NCBI GenBank assembly: GCA_028681335.1
Contig: JAQUIT010000007.1
Location: 85,990-149,989 of the forward strand
From: Desulfuromonadaceae bacterium
Lineage (GTDB): Bacteria; Desulfobacterota; Desulfuromonadia; Geobacterales; Pseudopelobacteraceae
DNA: 64,000 bases
Reading direction: 5' to 3'
Shown here: piece by piece, positions 39,301 to 49,695 of the stretch
Layout of the letters: the number at the start of each line of letters is the position of its first letter
How positions within the stretch are numbered: the first letter of the stretch is position 1
The notes under the pieces: generated by a model
What the model saw: the letters and a program-made list of their open reading frames with translations, nothing else
Databases searched by the model: none
What the model was told of the DNA's origin: nothing
Program-made: the position numbers and the translations under genes

Positions 39301-40228
39301 GCCGGTTACAATACCTGATTTGCTTGCCATTCTTGGTCCGACAGCTTCAGGCAAGACGCATCTGGCCGTTGCCTTGGCGGAGAGTTTTGGTGGCGAGATA
39401 ATCTCGGCTGACTCGCGCCAGGTTTTCAGAGGAATGGATATCGGGAGCGGTAAGGACCTGCATGAATATGGTCGGGTGCCGTATCATTTGATAGATATTG
39501 TGGCTGCCGGCGGAGAATTCAGTGTTTTTGATTTTCAGCGTCGGTTTCTGGGTGCCTATGAAGAGGTTGCCGGTCGCGGGGCTCTTCCGATTCTTTGTGG
39601 TGGCAGCGCCATGTATCTGGATTCGGTGCTGCGAGGCTACCGTATGGTCGAGGTGCCTCGCAATGATGCTTTGCGGGGGGTGTTGGCGGCGCAAACGGAT
39701 GCTGAACTGGTAGTGGAATTGAGGCGTCTCAAGCCTGACCTGCATAATAGTACTGATCTGCTGGATAGGGAACGTACTATCAGGGCAATTGAAATTGCCA
39801 GCGGAACGGTCGAACAATGTTTTGCAAATGAGCTGCTGCCCAGGTTGCAGTCGGTGGTTATCGGTATCAACTGGGAGCGTGATGTTTTGCGTCGGCGCAT
39901 AACAGATCGGCTGAGGAGCCGGCTTGAGAATGGTTTGATTGAAGAGGTAGAGCGGCTGCATGAAGGGGGGATAGCGTGGGAACGGCTCGATTATTATGGT
40001 CTTGAGTACCGTTATGTTGGTGGCTATCTTCGGGGTGATATGGACAAAAATGACATGTTTCAGAGACTGAACTCAGCCATCCATAACTTTGCAAAACGCC
40101 AGGGGAACTGGTTCAGGCGCATGGAGCGGCATGGTGTTACTATCAATTGGGTTGATGGCGAGGGGGATCAGTTAGCGCAGGCCATGAAAATTATCAATAG
40201 TAGTGGTCTCGTCTTGCAATCATCCTGA
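39293..40228 (+). CDS. miaA: tRNA dimethylallyltransferase
   Basis: LAILGPTASGKTHLAVALAESFGGEIISADSRQVFRGMDIGSGK. Confidence 0.97.
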   Translation: MTRPVTIPDLLAILGPTASGKTHLAVALAESFGGEIISADSRQVFRGMDIGSGKDLHEYGRVPYHLIDIVAAGGEFSVFDFQRRFLGAYEEVAGRGALPILCGGSAMYLDSVLRGYRMVEVPRNDALRGVLAAQTDAELVVELRRLKPDLHNSTDLLDRERTIRAIEIASGTVEQCFANELLPRLQSVVIGINWERDVLRRRITDRLRSRLENGLIEEVERLHEGGIAWERLDYYGLEYRYVGGYLRGDMDKNDMFQRLNSAIHNFAKRQGNWFRRMERHGVTINWVDGEGDQLAQAMKIINSSGLVLQSS

Positions 40229-40386
40229 ACCAACGGAATTGTGCTGAGTGATTGGAATATATATATTATATAAATAATAGCGTGTAATTTAATTTGCTTG
40301 ACATCGTTTGTGCGATGCTGATAAGTTAACATTAGTTCGGATATTTCCGGATAAAATCATTAAGAAGAATCAGGAGAAGTAAGCAC

Positions 40387-40587
40387 ATGGTAAACGGAAC
40401 AGTAAAATGGTTTAACGACAGCAAGGGTTTTGGATTTCTTGAGCAGGAAGGCGGCGAAGATGTATTTTGCCATTTTTCCGCAATCGCAGGCGAAGGTTTC
40501 AAATCCCTTGCAGAAGGCGATAGAGTAACTTTTGAAGTAACAAAGGGTCCGAAAGGGCTTCAGGCCGCGAACGTAACAAGAATTTAA
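40387..40587 (+). CDS. Cold shock protein (CspA family)
   Basis: [33 protein letters not shown]. Confidence 0.97.
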   Translation: MVNGTVKWFNDSKGFGFLEQEGGEDVFCHFSAIAGEGFKSLAEGDRVTFEVTKGPKGLQAANVTRI

Positions 40588-40610
40588 CGCTTGGCTTCGT
40601 TTCAAAACCG

Positions 40611-40642
40611 AAAACCCCGGATATTCTCCGGGGTTTTTTTTT
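40611..40642 (+). terminator. Intrinsic terminator after csp
   Basis: aaaaccccggatattctccggggttttttttt. Confidence 0.9.
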
Positions 40643-40699
40643 GCATTATTTTTTGCGCCAAGGGTAAATGTCAATCAGTCTGATACAAGACTCCGCGTA

Positions 40700-41026
40700 T
40701 TAACTTCCCATTTTAAGCGACATGCCGGTGCTTACGAGATAGTGGTAAGCTGTATCAAGAACAATGATCTGTAGAACGTAGATTGCGGCAAAGGCGACCA
40801 ACGGTGATAGGTCCAGCATGCCGGTATCCGGCATGTGTCGACGTATACGGCGCAATAGCGGGTCTGTGACACGATAGATAAAGTTAACCAGCGGGTTGTA
40901 GGGGTCGGCGTTAACCCATGAAACCACGACACTGGCCAGCAGAATGTATTTATAAATTGTTAGAAGTCCGCCGGCCAGTTCAACAAGTTTTGCCAGCGCG
41001 AGCAGAATGTTTGCAAGTAAAACCAT
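40700..41026 (-). CDS. YggT family membrane protein
   Basis: YKYILLASVVVSWVNADPYNPLVNFIYRVTDPLLRRIRRHMP. Confidence 0.9.
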   Translation of the reverse strand: MVLLANILLALAKLVELAGGLLTIYKYILLASVVVSWVNADPYNPLVNFIYRVTDPLLRRIRRHMPDTGMLDLSPLVAFAAIYVLQIIVLDTAYHYLVSTGMSLKMGS

Positions 41027-41155
41027 AGGTTAGCTCCTAAAATATACGTTAAAAGTGGCATCACTATGCCTCAATGCTGCGGCAAAGTCAAAACAGAAAC
41101 AGCTGTCACCGCTGTGCGGCGTAATTATCGAGCTGTCGGATAAAGGAAACTGATT

Positions 41156-41470
41156 ATGAATAAAAAAATGACGGCCGTGCTACTCTCGGCCCTTGTATTG
41201 CCGGGCCTCGGGCAGCTCTATCTTGGCCGCAAAGTGGTTGGAGGGATTATCCTTGTACTGGTCAATCTGGTACTGCTACTGGCGCTGTTTGTAGTGTTGC
41301 GTGGCCTTTCACCAGTTATAGCGGCTCAGATTGGTGGCGGGGCGATTGTTGTAACGCAAGCCGAGGTCCTGAAAGCGCTGGATGGGGTAAGCGGATTTGG
41401 CAAGGCCGTCCTTGCGGTCTTCGGTGTGTTGTGGGCATTTTCAATCATCGATGTTCTCAAATCCAGATAA
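41156..41470 (+). CDS. Small membrane protein, function unknown
   Basis: 104 aa, LVLPGLGQLYLGRKVVGGIILVLVNLVLLLAL. Confidence 0.65.
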   Translation: MNKKMTAVLLSALVLPGLGQLYLGRKVVGGIILVLVNLVLLLALFVVLRGLSPVIAAQIGGGAIVVTQAEVLKALDGVSGFGKAVLAVFGVLWAFSIIDVLKSR

Positions 41471-41591
41471 GGTTGGTGGGCTGCTTTCGAGCGCCGGTCT
41501 TGACAAACGGTGTTATTTTGCGCTACACAAGTAGAGTCCGTTTTATCCAAAAAGAAATCCATCGCCTCGAGCGGGTGGAATCGGGGAAGCA

Positions 41592-42575
41592 ATGATCATT
41601 TCAAAAATCATCGGCAGCGGCTCATGTCTGCCGGACCGGGTAATACCTAACAGTCATTTTGATTATCTGGTTGAAAATGCGGACGAGTGGATTTTCAGCC
41701 GTACCGGCATCCGCGAGAGGCGCTTTGCCCATGCCGACCAGGCCACCTCCGATCTCGCTACGGTTGCCGCTAAAAACGCTCTGGAAGCGGCCGGTATTAA
41801 AGCCTCTGAGATAGATTGCATAATTGTCGGCACCTCGACTCCTGATATGAGCCTTCCCTCTACTGCCTGCATGGTACAGGAAAATATCGGTGCCAAAAAT
41901 GCTTTTGCCTTTGATGTCAACGCCGTCTGCTCCAGTTTTGTCTACGCACTTGAGATCGCCGATAACTTCATCAAATGTGGGAAATACAAAACAGTTATGG
42001 CCATCGGCGCCGACACCTACTCCAAAATCCTCGACTTCAACGACAAGAACAGTTGTCCTCTCTTTGGCGATGGCGCCGGTGCAGCAATTCTTAGTGGCGG
42101 CGGTGATGTGACAAAAGGGGTTCAACACACATATATGCGCAGCGACGGTAAGGGATGGCCGTTGATTCAGGTGCCATCCTCCGGTTCACGCAAACCTGTT
42201 ACACCCGATTCGATAGAGGCCCGGGAGATCTATTTCCAGATGGCCGGCAAGCAGGTTTACGTGTTTGCAACAGATGTTATTCCCGATATTATCAATACGC
42301 TCTGTGCAAAAGCAGGTATCACTCCGGTTGATCTGGATTACATCATTCCTCACCAGGCTAACGTGCGCATGATAGATTTTATCTCCAAAAAAAGTGGCTT
42401 TCCGAAGGAACGTTTCCTGCTAAACCTTGATCGCTGCGGTAACACCTCGGCCGCCTCGGTGGCGTTGGTGCTTGATGAAAACCTGCGTAACGGTACGATA
42501 AAACCGGGTCATCTGGTCCTCGCAATGGGCTTTGGTGGTGGTTTGACGTGGGGCGGGTTGTTAATAAGGTTTTAG
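41592..42575 (+). CDS. 3-oxoacyl-ACP synthase III (FabH) family protein
   Basis: Cys in NAVCSSFVYAL, His in IIPHQANVRMID, Asn in LDRCGNTSAAS; GFGGGLTWGGLLIRF C-terminus. Confidence 0.93.
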   Translation: MIISKIIGSGSCLPDRVIPNSHFDYLVENADEWIFSRTGIRERRFAHADQATSDLATVAAKNALEAAGIKASEIDCIIVGTSTPDMSLPSTACMVQENIGAKNAFAFDVNAVCSSFVYALEIADNFIKCGKYKTVMAIGADTYSKILDFNDKNSCPLFGDGAGAAILSGGGDVTKGVQHTYMRSDGKGWPLIQVPSSGSRKPVTPDSIEAREIYFQMAGKQVYVFATDVIPDIINTLCAKAGITPVDLDYIIPHQANVRMIDFISKKSGFPKERFLLNLDRCGNTSAASVALVLDENLRNGTIKPGHLVLAMGFGGGLTWGGLLIRF

Positions 42576-43628
42576 TCCGCAGATACCTTCGCTAATCTCT
42601 ACATTCCTCAAGCCATTGGCTTCAAATGATGCCCGCAGTTTCCACTGCGGGCATTTCTGTTTCCACCCACCGTGGAAATTATCGGCAGCGAGCATCATTC
42701 CACCAGGTGCCAACAGCTGCACCAGATTGGCAACCGCTTGCTCAAGTTGGCTGTTTTCATTAATAATCGGTCCGCCGAGAAGCCCATTACAGAGAATGAG
42801 GTTGAATTGGCCGCCATTGACAGCAGACATGTCAGGTGAGCACGCATAGGGGGCGCCCCTGATTAAATCAATGCAGCGAAAGTGGATGCTCCGCCCGTAT
42901 CCGCGTTGAAGCAGAGGGGCGGCTGTTTCCCTCAGCAGCGCTTCACGGTTTCGGTCGTGCGGCAAACTGCGGTGAGTTGCGACCCAGACCTCAAGCGGCT
43001 CCACTGTCCAGCCGTCGATTCGCATGTTGTCTGGTGAAAATCCCAGTTCGCACAGAAGATTCGCCAGTTTGTAGGTCTCCTCGCCGGTACCGCAGGCAGC
43101 ATCAAGGCAGCTCACTCGCCCTGTTCCTCTGGCTTTTAACCACTCCCTGATAAACAACTGCTGGTCGGGATAACGCCCGATTGCACCATAGAAGCGTTTC
43201 GGTAGGAACGAGGTGAATAGAAAGCGGGTCATCAGGTCTTTGTCACACAGTAATGCCTCCAGAAGTCGTGCCGGATTGGCGCTGAATTGGAACTCATATG
43301 GCAGTGATGCAAAGGTGTCGGCCCAGCTGAAGGAGCTGTGGAATGGCGTGCTGGATAAAATCGGAGGATAGGTTAGTGCAGAGGAGTAGAGTCGATTAAA
43401 GATGGTGGTTATCTTAGCGATAGGCAGGTACCGTTCGCACTGTGCACGGATCTCTGGCGTGATTATCAGCCCGCGAGCGGGGAGCGGCTCGGGGGAGGTT
43501 GATGCGTATAGGCAGAACAGGGCATGCAGGCTACGGATGCCACTTAGAAAGCGCTTTTCCCCGATGGGGGCGAGCAGTGTTTCAATAGTGGCTTCTCTGC
43601 ATGAGGAGATGGACGTAGCCGGCTGCAT
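42561..43628 (-). CDS. SAM-dependent methyltransferase (CheR-like)
   Basis: VSCLDAACGTGEETYKLANLL; FNLILCNGLLGGPIINENSQLEQAVANLVQLLAPGGMMLA; abuts mqnE stop. Confidence 0.7.
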   Translation of the reverse strand: MQPATSISSCREATIETLLAPIGEKRFLSGIRSLHALFCLYASTSPEPLPARGLIITPEIRAQCERYLPIAKITTIFNRLYSSALTYPPILSSTPFHSSFSWADTFASLPYEFQFSANPARLLEALLCDKDLMTRFLFTSFLPKRFYGAIGRYPDQQLFIREWLKARGTGRVSCLDAACGTGEETYKLANLLCELGFSPDNMRIDGWTVEPLEVWVATHRSLPHDRNREALLRETAAPLLQRGYGRSIHFRCIDLIRGAPYACSPDMSAVNGGQFNLILCNGLLGGPIINENSQLEQAVANLVQLLAPGGMMLAADNFHGGWKQKCPQWKLRASFEANGLRNVEISEGICGLKPY

Positions 43629-44707
43629 CAGTAACTGCGTATAGGATGGTACAGGGTGTCCCGCTCGACAGGAACTTTTCCGGCTTTTTTTATCAGACGA
43701 ATGATACCGTCTTTTGTCTGTGATTGGGGACTGTTGGCTCCGGCATCATGGCCGATCTTCTCTTCAACGACAGTTCCGTCCAGATCGTTGACCCCGAAAG
43801 CCAGAGAAACCTGAGCAATCTTTTCGCCGAGCATGATCCAGTAGGCCTTGATATGGTCAAAATTATCGAGGAAAATACGTGCGATTGCCAATGTCTTGAG
43901 GTCATCAAGGCCGGAGGTCCCCTTGATATCGAGCTTAAGGTCTGAGTTTTCGGTTTGGAACGCCAGAGGGATAAATGCCTGAAAACCACCTGTCTCATCC
44001 TGCAGTGTGCGAAGCATTTCCATGTGTGCAATGCGGTCGGAAGCGGTTTCTACGTGGCCGTAGAGCATGGTTGCGTTGGTCTTCAGGCCGCCAAGATGTG
44101 CAAGGCGGATAATATCAAGCCAACGTTCCCCGGAAATTTTCTCGGGACAGATTTTCTGGCGCACCTCTTCAACGAGGATTTCAGCACCCCCCCCCGGCAT
44201 GGAGCCGAGACCGGCGCTAATGAGCCGTTCAAAGACCTTCTCGATTGCCAGGCCGGAAATGCGGGAAAAATATTCGATCTCGACAGCGGTGAAAGCTTTA
44301 ATATGAAGTCGTGGCGCGGAAGTGCGGATGCCGCGGAGCGCCTCTTCATAAAACTCAAAGGGGAGGTCGGGGTGCAGGCCGCCGACAATATGGACCTCGG
44401 TTGCCCCTTCACTCTCTGCCTCGCAAGCCCTCCGGCAGATTTCATCTAGAGCAAGCGTGTAGGCGCCATCTTCACCGGTTGTGCGTGAAAAGGCACAGAA
44501 TGCGCAACGATTAACGCAGACGTTAGTGGGGTTGATATGGCGGTTTACGTTGAAATAAACGTTTGCCCCGTTTTTGCGTTCATTGACAAGAACGGCCAGT
44601 TCGCCGATTCCCAGTAGGTCGTTTGAGTTGAACAGAAACAGTGCTTCACCAGAGTTGATACGCACTCCGGCGCGGACTTTTGCGGATATGGTTTCGAAGT
44701 TTATCAT
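43628..44707 (-). CDS. mqnE: Aminofutalosine synthase-type radical SAM protein
   Basis: NRHINPTNVCVNRCAFCAFSR (CX3CX2C); EVHIVGGLHPDLPFEFYEEALRGI; SMPGGGAEIL. Confidence 0.9.
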   Translation of the reverse strand: MINFETISAKVRAGVRINSGEALFLFNSNDLLGIGELAVLVNERKNGANVYFNVNRHINPTNVCVNRCAFCAFSRTTGEDGAYTLALDEICRRACEAESEGATEVHIVGGLHPDLPFEFYEEALRGIRTSAPRLHIKAFTAVEIEYFSRISGLAIEKVFERLISAGLGSMPGGGAEILVEEVRQKICPEKISGERWLDIIRLAHLGGLKTNATMLYGHVETASDRIAHMEMLRTLQDETGGFQAFIPLAFQTENSDLKLDIKGTSGLDDLKTLAIARIFLDNFDHIKAYWIMLGEKIAQVSLAFGVNDLDGTVVEEKIGHDAGANSPQSQTKDGIIRLIKKAGKVPVERDTLYHPIRSY

Positions 44708-44758
44708 GACCGGAGTCTACGAAAAACGGGCGGCGAGTGCAAGCGGAAATGAGAGTGT

Positions 44759-45763
44759 CTATTGTGCCATTGCCGCAGCCATTCTGATTGCCGCCAGCAG
44801 GCTGCTCTCCGATGCGGTGCCGCTTCCCGCAAGATTATAGGCGGTGCCGTGATCAACAGAGGTGCGGATGATTGGCAGGCCCAGCGTTATGTTTACGGCA
44901 TCGTCAAAATGCAGCATCTTGAGCGGAATCAGCCCCTGGTCGTGGTACATCGCCACCACGCCGTCATAACACCCCTGCCGTGCAAAGTGGAACAGGGTGT
45001 CGGCAGAATGTGGCCCTGAAACGTCTAACCCTTCCATTCGCGCGGCTTCAACTGCCGGCGCAATGATCACGTTTTCGTGAGAGCCGAATTTCCCACCCTC
45101 TCCGCAATGAGGGTTAAGTGCACATACCGCCAGCTTCGGCATAGCTTTGCCGGTCAGGCGCGCAATTCCAGCAGCAGTGATACGGATTGTCTTTAAAACC
45201 TGCTCGAACGTTACCAGGTGAGGGACGTCGGCGAGTGCTTCATGAATTGTAACCAGGCTGACTCTGAGAACATCACCGGCCAGCATCATGACGAAGTCAT
45301 CAGTCCGGCACAATTCGGCCAAGAGCTCGGTGTGGCCTGGGTAGTCGTGGCCGGCTTGGTGCATCGCTTCTTTGCAGATCGGAGCGGTTGCCATGGCTGC
45401 CACATGGTTCTCAAGGCAGAGATGTGCCGCAGAGCAGATGTAGCGGTAAACGGCATCGCCGGCCGCCACAGACGGAGCGCCGTAGCGAATATCTGAATCG
45501 GTGAGGTGAGAAAGAACCAGCAGCGGAATGACGTTACCATCTACGTACCGCGCATCTACGGCGGTTGCTACTTCGTTAATCTTCAGAGTAGAGCCGCAGG
45601 TGTAGAGTGCGCGTTCCAGTGCCAAACGGTCACCGATTACCAGCGGTGCACAGATGTGTGCGATATCCGGTGACTGCAGCGCTTTGATGATGATTTCAGG
45701 GCCGATTCCCGATGGGTCGCCCATCGTTATGGCAATACAAGGTTTGTTAGGCACAGCGGTCAC
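44759..45763 (-). CDS. pdxA: 4-hydroxythreonine-4-phosphate dehydrogenase
   Basis: IAITMGDPSGIGPEIIIKAL; GHTELLAEL; MYHDQGLIPLKMLHFDDAVNITLGLPIIRTSVDHGTAYNLAG. Confidence 0.95.
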   Translation of the reverse strand: MTAVPNKPCIAITMGDPSGIGPEIIIKALQSPDIAHICAPLVIGDRLALERALYTCGSTLKINEVATAVDARYVDGNVIPLLVLSHLTDSDIRYGAPSVAAGDAVYRYICSAAHLCLENHVAAMATAPICKEAMHQAGHDYPGHTELLAELCRTDDFVMMLAGDVLRVSLVTIHEALADVPHLVTFEQVLKTIRITAAGIARLTGKAMPKLAVCALNPHCGEGGKFGSHENVIIAPAVEAARMEGLDVSGPHSADTLFHFARQGCYDGVVAMYHDQGLIPLKMLHFDDAVNITLGLPIIRTSVDHGTAYNLAGSGTASESSLLAAIRMAAAMAQ

Positions 45764-46824
45764 CCCTCCGTCAATTCAGCCACCGCCAAAGTGACATTTG
45801 CAGATTTTACTTTATTCAGCAGGAGTCGCCCGTTGCCGGAAGCAAGAAGCGCAGCAGGCTCTGCTACGCCGGCTACACCGACAGCTGCCAGAGCATGTTC
45901 CGAAGGTGGCGAAGGAAAAGATACGAGGCTAAGATCAGTGCTTTCGAAACAGCGCAACGGCACCCCAAGGCGTTTGGCGAAATCCACCAGACCCGCTTCA
46001 TTGCTCTTGGCAGCGACCGAGGCGATGCAGTGTACGCTTTTCGGTGAGAGCGACAAGTCGTTGAGGTGGTCGATGACAAAGGCTTCAATCTCATCAGCTG
46101 AAGTGCCGCGGTTGCAGCCGATACCAAGCACAAGGTTGCGCGGGCGGAGGATGAGGGTTTTTTCTGCGCTAGCCAGGTTTTGCTGGGACCGGTTTGTGAC
46201 AAAAACATAACCGCAGGCTGAACTGTCTTCTGCTTCAGCAAAAGAATCAAAAAAGGTGATGGTACCACGGCCATGAAGCCAGGAGCTGGTATGGCCGGTC
46301 GGGTCGACAACGGCGATCTCCTTGCCGTCGAGCAGCAGGGAGTTGAGAGTCTTGACCCGGACGATATCTTCGATGATCCATCCCTGCTCCTTGGCCAGCA
46401 AGTCAAAAGAGGGGAGTCCGTTAGCGTCGGTTGCGGTGGTAATAACCGCGCAAGCTCCAGAGGCCGATGAGCAGCGTTCAGCCAATTCGTTGGCACCACC
46501 AAGATGCCCTGAAAGGAGTGCAATTGCAAATCTGCCCGCATCATCCATGGTTACAACAGCCGGGTCGGTTTCCTTTGATTCCAGAAGCGGTGCGACAATG
46601 CGTACTACGATGCCTGTTGCCATAATCAGCACAAGGCCATCGTACAACCTCCAGAGCGAAAAAATCAGATCCTTGAGGCCGGTCGATTCAAAAGAATTAC
46701 AGTTGTCTCCGGCTAGACCGGCGTAGCGTCGCGATACATAGAGTTGCGAGCCGGGCAGGCGTGCTTCCAGCTGCCTGCCAAGCCGGGCTCCGCCGGCGGT
46801 TATTGCAACAACGGCAATACGCAT
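45760..46824 (-). CDS. cbiG: CbiG-type cobalamin biosynthesis protein
   Basis: GIVVRIVAPLLESKETDPAVVTMDDAGRFAIALLSGHLGGANELAE; LVLGIGCNRGTSADEI; start re-placed at MRIAVVAIT. Confidence 0.9.
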   Translation of the reverse strand: MRIAVVAITAGGARLGRQLEARLPGSQLYVSRRYAGLAGDNCNSFESTGLKDLIFSLWRLYDGLVLIMATGIVVRIVAPLLESKETDPAVVTMDDAGRFAIALLSGHLGGANELAERCSSASGACAVITTATDANGLPSFDLLAKEQGWIIEDIVRVKTLNSLLLDGKEIAVVDPTGHTSSWLHGRGTITFFDSFAEAEDSSACGYVFVTNRSQQNLASAEKTLILRPRNLVLGIGCNRGTSADEIEAFVIDHLNDLSLSPKSVHCIASVAAKSNEAGLVDFAKRLGVPLRCFESTDLSLVSFPSPPSEHALAAVGVAGVAEPAALLASGNGRLLLNKVKSANVTLAVAELTEG

Positions 46825-46825
46825 G

Positions 46826-47605
46826 TCAGGCAACGTTACCTTCGCGGAAGCCATGCGAAAAGCCGCCGTCATACAGAAATGACCTGGCCTTGAGACCCTC
46901 ACGACGAGCAGCCAGTACGTCACCGACGATGATAAGTGCCTGTCGATCAATACCGGCCAAATGGACTCTTTCAGCCAGATCGGCCAGAGTGCATCGAATG
47001 ATCTGCTCGTCATCCCATGAGGCCCGGCAGACGACCGCTGCGGGAGTCTCGGGGGTATAGGCGCCCTGAAGCAGCTGGTCGACGACCTTTTCGGCCATGC
47101 CGACCGAAAGATAAATCACCATCGTGGCCCCGAGCTTGGCTATTGCATTGAGCCGTTCGCGCTCCGGCACCGGAGTACGTCCTTCGACACGTGTGAAGAC
47201 GACTGTCTGCGAAAGTTCCGGCAGGGTCAGTTCCTGTTTGAGCGCGGCAGCAGCGGCAAAGGCGCTGGTTACGCCAGGTACGACCTGATAGTCGATCTCC
47301 AGTCGGTCCAGTTCCTCCATCTGCTCCTGAATGGCCCCGTAAATGGAGGGGTCGCCGGTGTGCAGGCGGACAAGGCTTTTGTCTGAGGCTATAGCGTCAC
47401 TCATGACGGTTATGACCTCCAGGAGCGTCATCCCGGCGGAGTCGTAGATATCGGCCTTGGTTGCATAGAGCTGGACCAGTTTGCGGTCAACAAGGCTGCC
47501 GGCAAAAATGACGACATCGGCGTGACTGAGTAGGCGTGCACCTCGAATAGTGATCAGGTCGGCCGCTCCCGGGCCTGCGCCTACGAATGATATTTTGGCA
47601 GCCAT
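46826..47605 (-). CDS. cobM: Precorrin-4 C11-methyltransferase
   Basis: ISFVGAGPGAADLITIRGARLLSHADVVIFAGSLVD; LHTGDPSIYGAIQEQM. Confidence 0.93.
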   Translation of the reverse strand: MAAKISFVGAGPGAADLITIRGARLLSHADVVIFAGSLVDRKLVQLYATKADIYDSAGMTLLEVITVMSDAIASDKSLVRLHTGDPSIYGAIQEQMEELDRLEIDYQVVPGVTSAFAAAAALKQELTLPELSQTVVFTRVEGRTPVPERERLNAIAKLGATMVIYLSVGMAEKVVDQLLQGAYTPETPAAVVCRASWDDEQIIRCTLADLAERVHLAGIDRQALIIVGDVLAARREGLKARSFLYDGGFSHGFREGNVA

Positions 47606-47794
47606 GGGCTCTCCGTTGTGAGGGAATTATTAACTGAACTCCAGAGTTTCTTGTAGTCTTAAAGAGCTGCTATGTCAAGCCGGAGCCGGTTTTGACCCGT
47701 CCCGTAAAGAGTGGAAACTGCATATTCCGCATTACCAAAATTCCTATTATATGATATAAGGCCGAAAGGTCTATCTACTGAAGAAGGAGGGGTC

Positions 47795-48637
47795 ATGATT
47801 AAACGTTTGCTTGTTTATATGGTTGGTACCCTGTTTATGCTGTCTGCCAGCGGCTGTCTGGTCGCTGAAAGTAAGTATTTGAAGAAGGTTGGTGAGGCGG
47901 ATGGTTTATCTCAAGAGCTTGCTACCCTGCAGCAGGCGCATAAAAAGCTTACCCTGGAGAATAACGAATTAAACGTCCGCTTTAACAAGCTCACAGGGGA
48001 TGCTGCAGCGCTAGCCGTTGATAAAAAACAGCTTGAAGAGATCCTCAGGGCAAAATCAGACACGTTATCGAAAAATATCAGTGAGGCCCGCCAGCAGGTG
48101 GCCGAGCTAAAGATCGAAAACAGTAAATTGAACGCTGATATTTCTGAAATCCAGCGGGTAAAAGAGGAAAAGGTTAAAGAGGTGAGTGGCACGTACGAAC
48201 AGCTCCTGGCAAACATGAAGAACGAGATTGCCAAGGGACAGGTCACCATTTCCGAATTGAAGGGTAAGCTGACTGTCAACATGGAAGCTGCTATCCTCTT
48301 TGACTCCGGCAGTGCCGAGGTAAAGACGGAAGGGCTTGATATTCTGAACAAGATGGTTGAAACACTGAAAAATGTCGGTGATAAAGCTATCCGGATTGAG
48401 GGGCATACCGACGTAGTCCAGATTTCCGGGAGCTTGGCTCGCACCTTTCCTACCAATTGGGAGTTGTCGGCTGCCCGTGCGATCAATGTCACCAGATTTC
48501 TCCAGCAGCAGGGGATTGATCCTCGCAACCTGTCAGCAGCGGCTTTTGCCGAGTATAAACCGGTTGCGGATAACGCGACGAAAGAAGGCCGGGCCAAGAA
48601 CCGTCGCATAGAAATAACGCTTGTTGCGAAGGATTAA
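47795..48637 (+). CDS. OmpA-family lipoprotein
   Basis: Lipobox LSASGC; coiled coil; ILFDSGSAEVKTEGLDIL...IRIEGHTDVVQISG...NWELSAARAINVTRFLQQQG. Confidence 0.85.
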   Translation: MIKRLLVYMVGTLFMLSASGCLVAESKYLKKVGEADGLSQELATLQQAHKKLTLENNELNVRFNKLTGDAAALAVDKKQLEEILRAKSDTLSKNISEARQQVAELKIENSKLNADISEIQRVKEEKVKEVSGTYEQLLANMKNEIAKGQVTISELKGKLTVNMEAAILFDSGSAEVKTEGLDILNKMVETLKNVGDKAIRIEGHTDVVQISGSLARTFPTNWELSAARAINVTRFLQQQGIDPRNLSAAAFAEYKPVADNATKEGRAKNRRIEITLVAKD

Positions 48638-48641
48638 AGCG

Positions 48642-49346
48642 GTGGCAAAGAAAAAGCAACAGCAGCAAAATATACCAAAAGCAAAAGAGTTTCATGTCGC
48701 TCCGTTTGGAGCTCTAAAGGGGCTTGCCGTTCCGGAGGCTGAGTCGGCAGCACCGGTTAAACCGGCAGAGAAAAAAACGGTGGAGGAGGCTGATAGCGGT
48801 CTTGATCTTTTTTTTCAGGCGGTCGCCGATGTGCGGCCGTTTCAAAAATCCGCTAAAAAGCCGGTTAAGGCTGGATCTCATCCGTTGCAGAAAACCGCCG
48901 GAAAAACCGGGGAGGAGCTTCTGGTCGTCGAAGAGGGTGCTTTTCTTGAGGAGATCGGCCGCTTAAAACTGGATACAAAATTTATCGATTCGATTCCTGA
49001 TGAAGGTGAGTTGCAGCCGCTTTCCGGCAACCGGCTCCGCCAGGTGAAGCGAGGTGTGGTTTCAGTCGGACACCAACTGGATCTGCATGGTTTAACACGT
49101 GAGGAAGCTCTTGCTGCATTGCCGGGTTTTTTACAGTCCGCCCGAAAGAGGGGACAAAAGGCCGTTCTTGTTATCACCGGCAAAGGAAATCACTCCTCTG
49201 ATGAACCGGTTCTTCATCAGGCTGTCGCTTCATGGCTGCGCGATACCGGGCGGGAGATGGTTCTGGAGTTTGCCCCGGCGCCGCGAGAAATGGGCGGCAG
49301 TGGGGCGTACGTGGTATTTCTCCGCCAACTGCCCGATTCATTGTAA
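48642..49346 (+). CDS. Smr/MutS2-C domain protein
   Basis: HQLDLHGLTREEALAALPGFLQSARKRGQKAVLVITGKGNHS; GTG start at 48642. Confidence 0.85.
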   Translation: MAKKKQQQQNIPKAKEFHVAPFGALKGLAVPEAESAAPVKPAEKKTVEEADSGLDLFFQAVADVRPFQKSAKKPVKAGSHPLQKTAGKTGEELLVVEEGAFLEEIGRLKLDTKFIDSIPDEGELQPLSGNRLRQVKRGVVSVGHQLDLHGLTREEALAALPGFLQSARKRGQKAVLVITGKGNHSSDEPVLHQAVASWLRDTGREMVLEFAPAPREMGGSGAYVVFLRQLPDSL

Positions 49347-49404
49347 ATATTTTCAAGCAGCACCCATAATTCCAAAAGACTCGTTTTATGAAAGGAAAAG
49401 ATCA

Positions 49405-49695
49405 ATGATTACTCACATTGTGCTATTCAAGCTGGCAGATCCCAGCGCGGAAAACCTGACGGCAACCAGAAACAAGCTCCTTAGCATGGACGGCAAAGTC
49501 GACCTGTTGCGTCACCTCGAGGTCGGCGTTGACCTGATCAGATCGGAACGGTCATACGATATTGCACTTACCACCCGTTTCGATTCCCTCGCCGATCTGC
49601 AGGCCTACCAGATCCATCCGTACCATGCCGGAGAGGTCATCCCGCACATGAAGGCGGTCTGCTCATCAATTGTGGCGGTTGATTACGAAAATTGA
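49405..49695 (+). CDS. Dabb (stress-responsive alpha/beta barrel) family protein
   Basis: MITHIVLFKLADPSAENL...LEVGVDLIRSERSYDIALTTRFDSLADLQAYQIHPYH. Confidence 0.85.
   Translation: MITHIVLFKLADPSAENLTATRNKLLSMDGKVDLLRHLEVGVDLIRSERSYDIALTTRFDSLADLQAYQIHPYHAGEVIPHMKAVCSSIVAVDYEN

Noticed and set aside
47605-47795. Cobalamin riboswitch upstream of cobM
   Set aside because: No B12-box-like sequence was recognisable.
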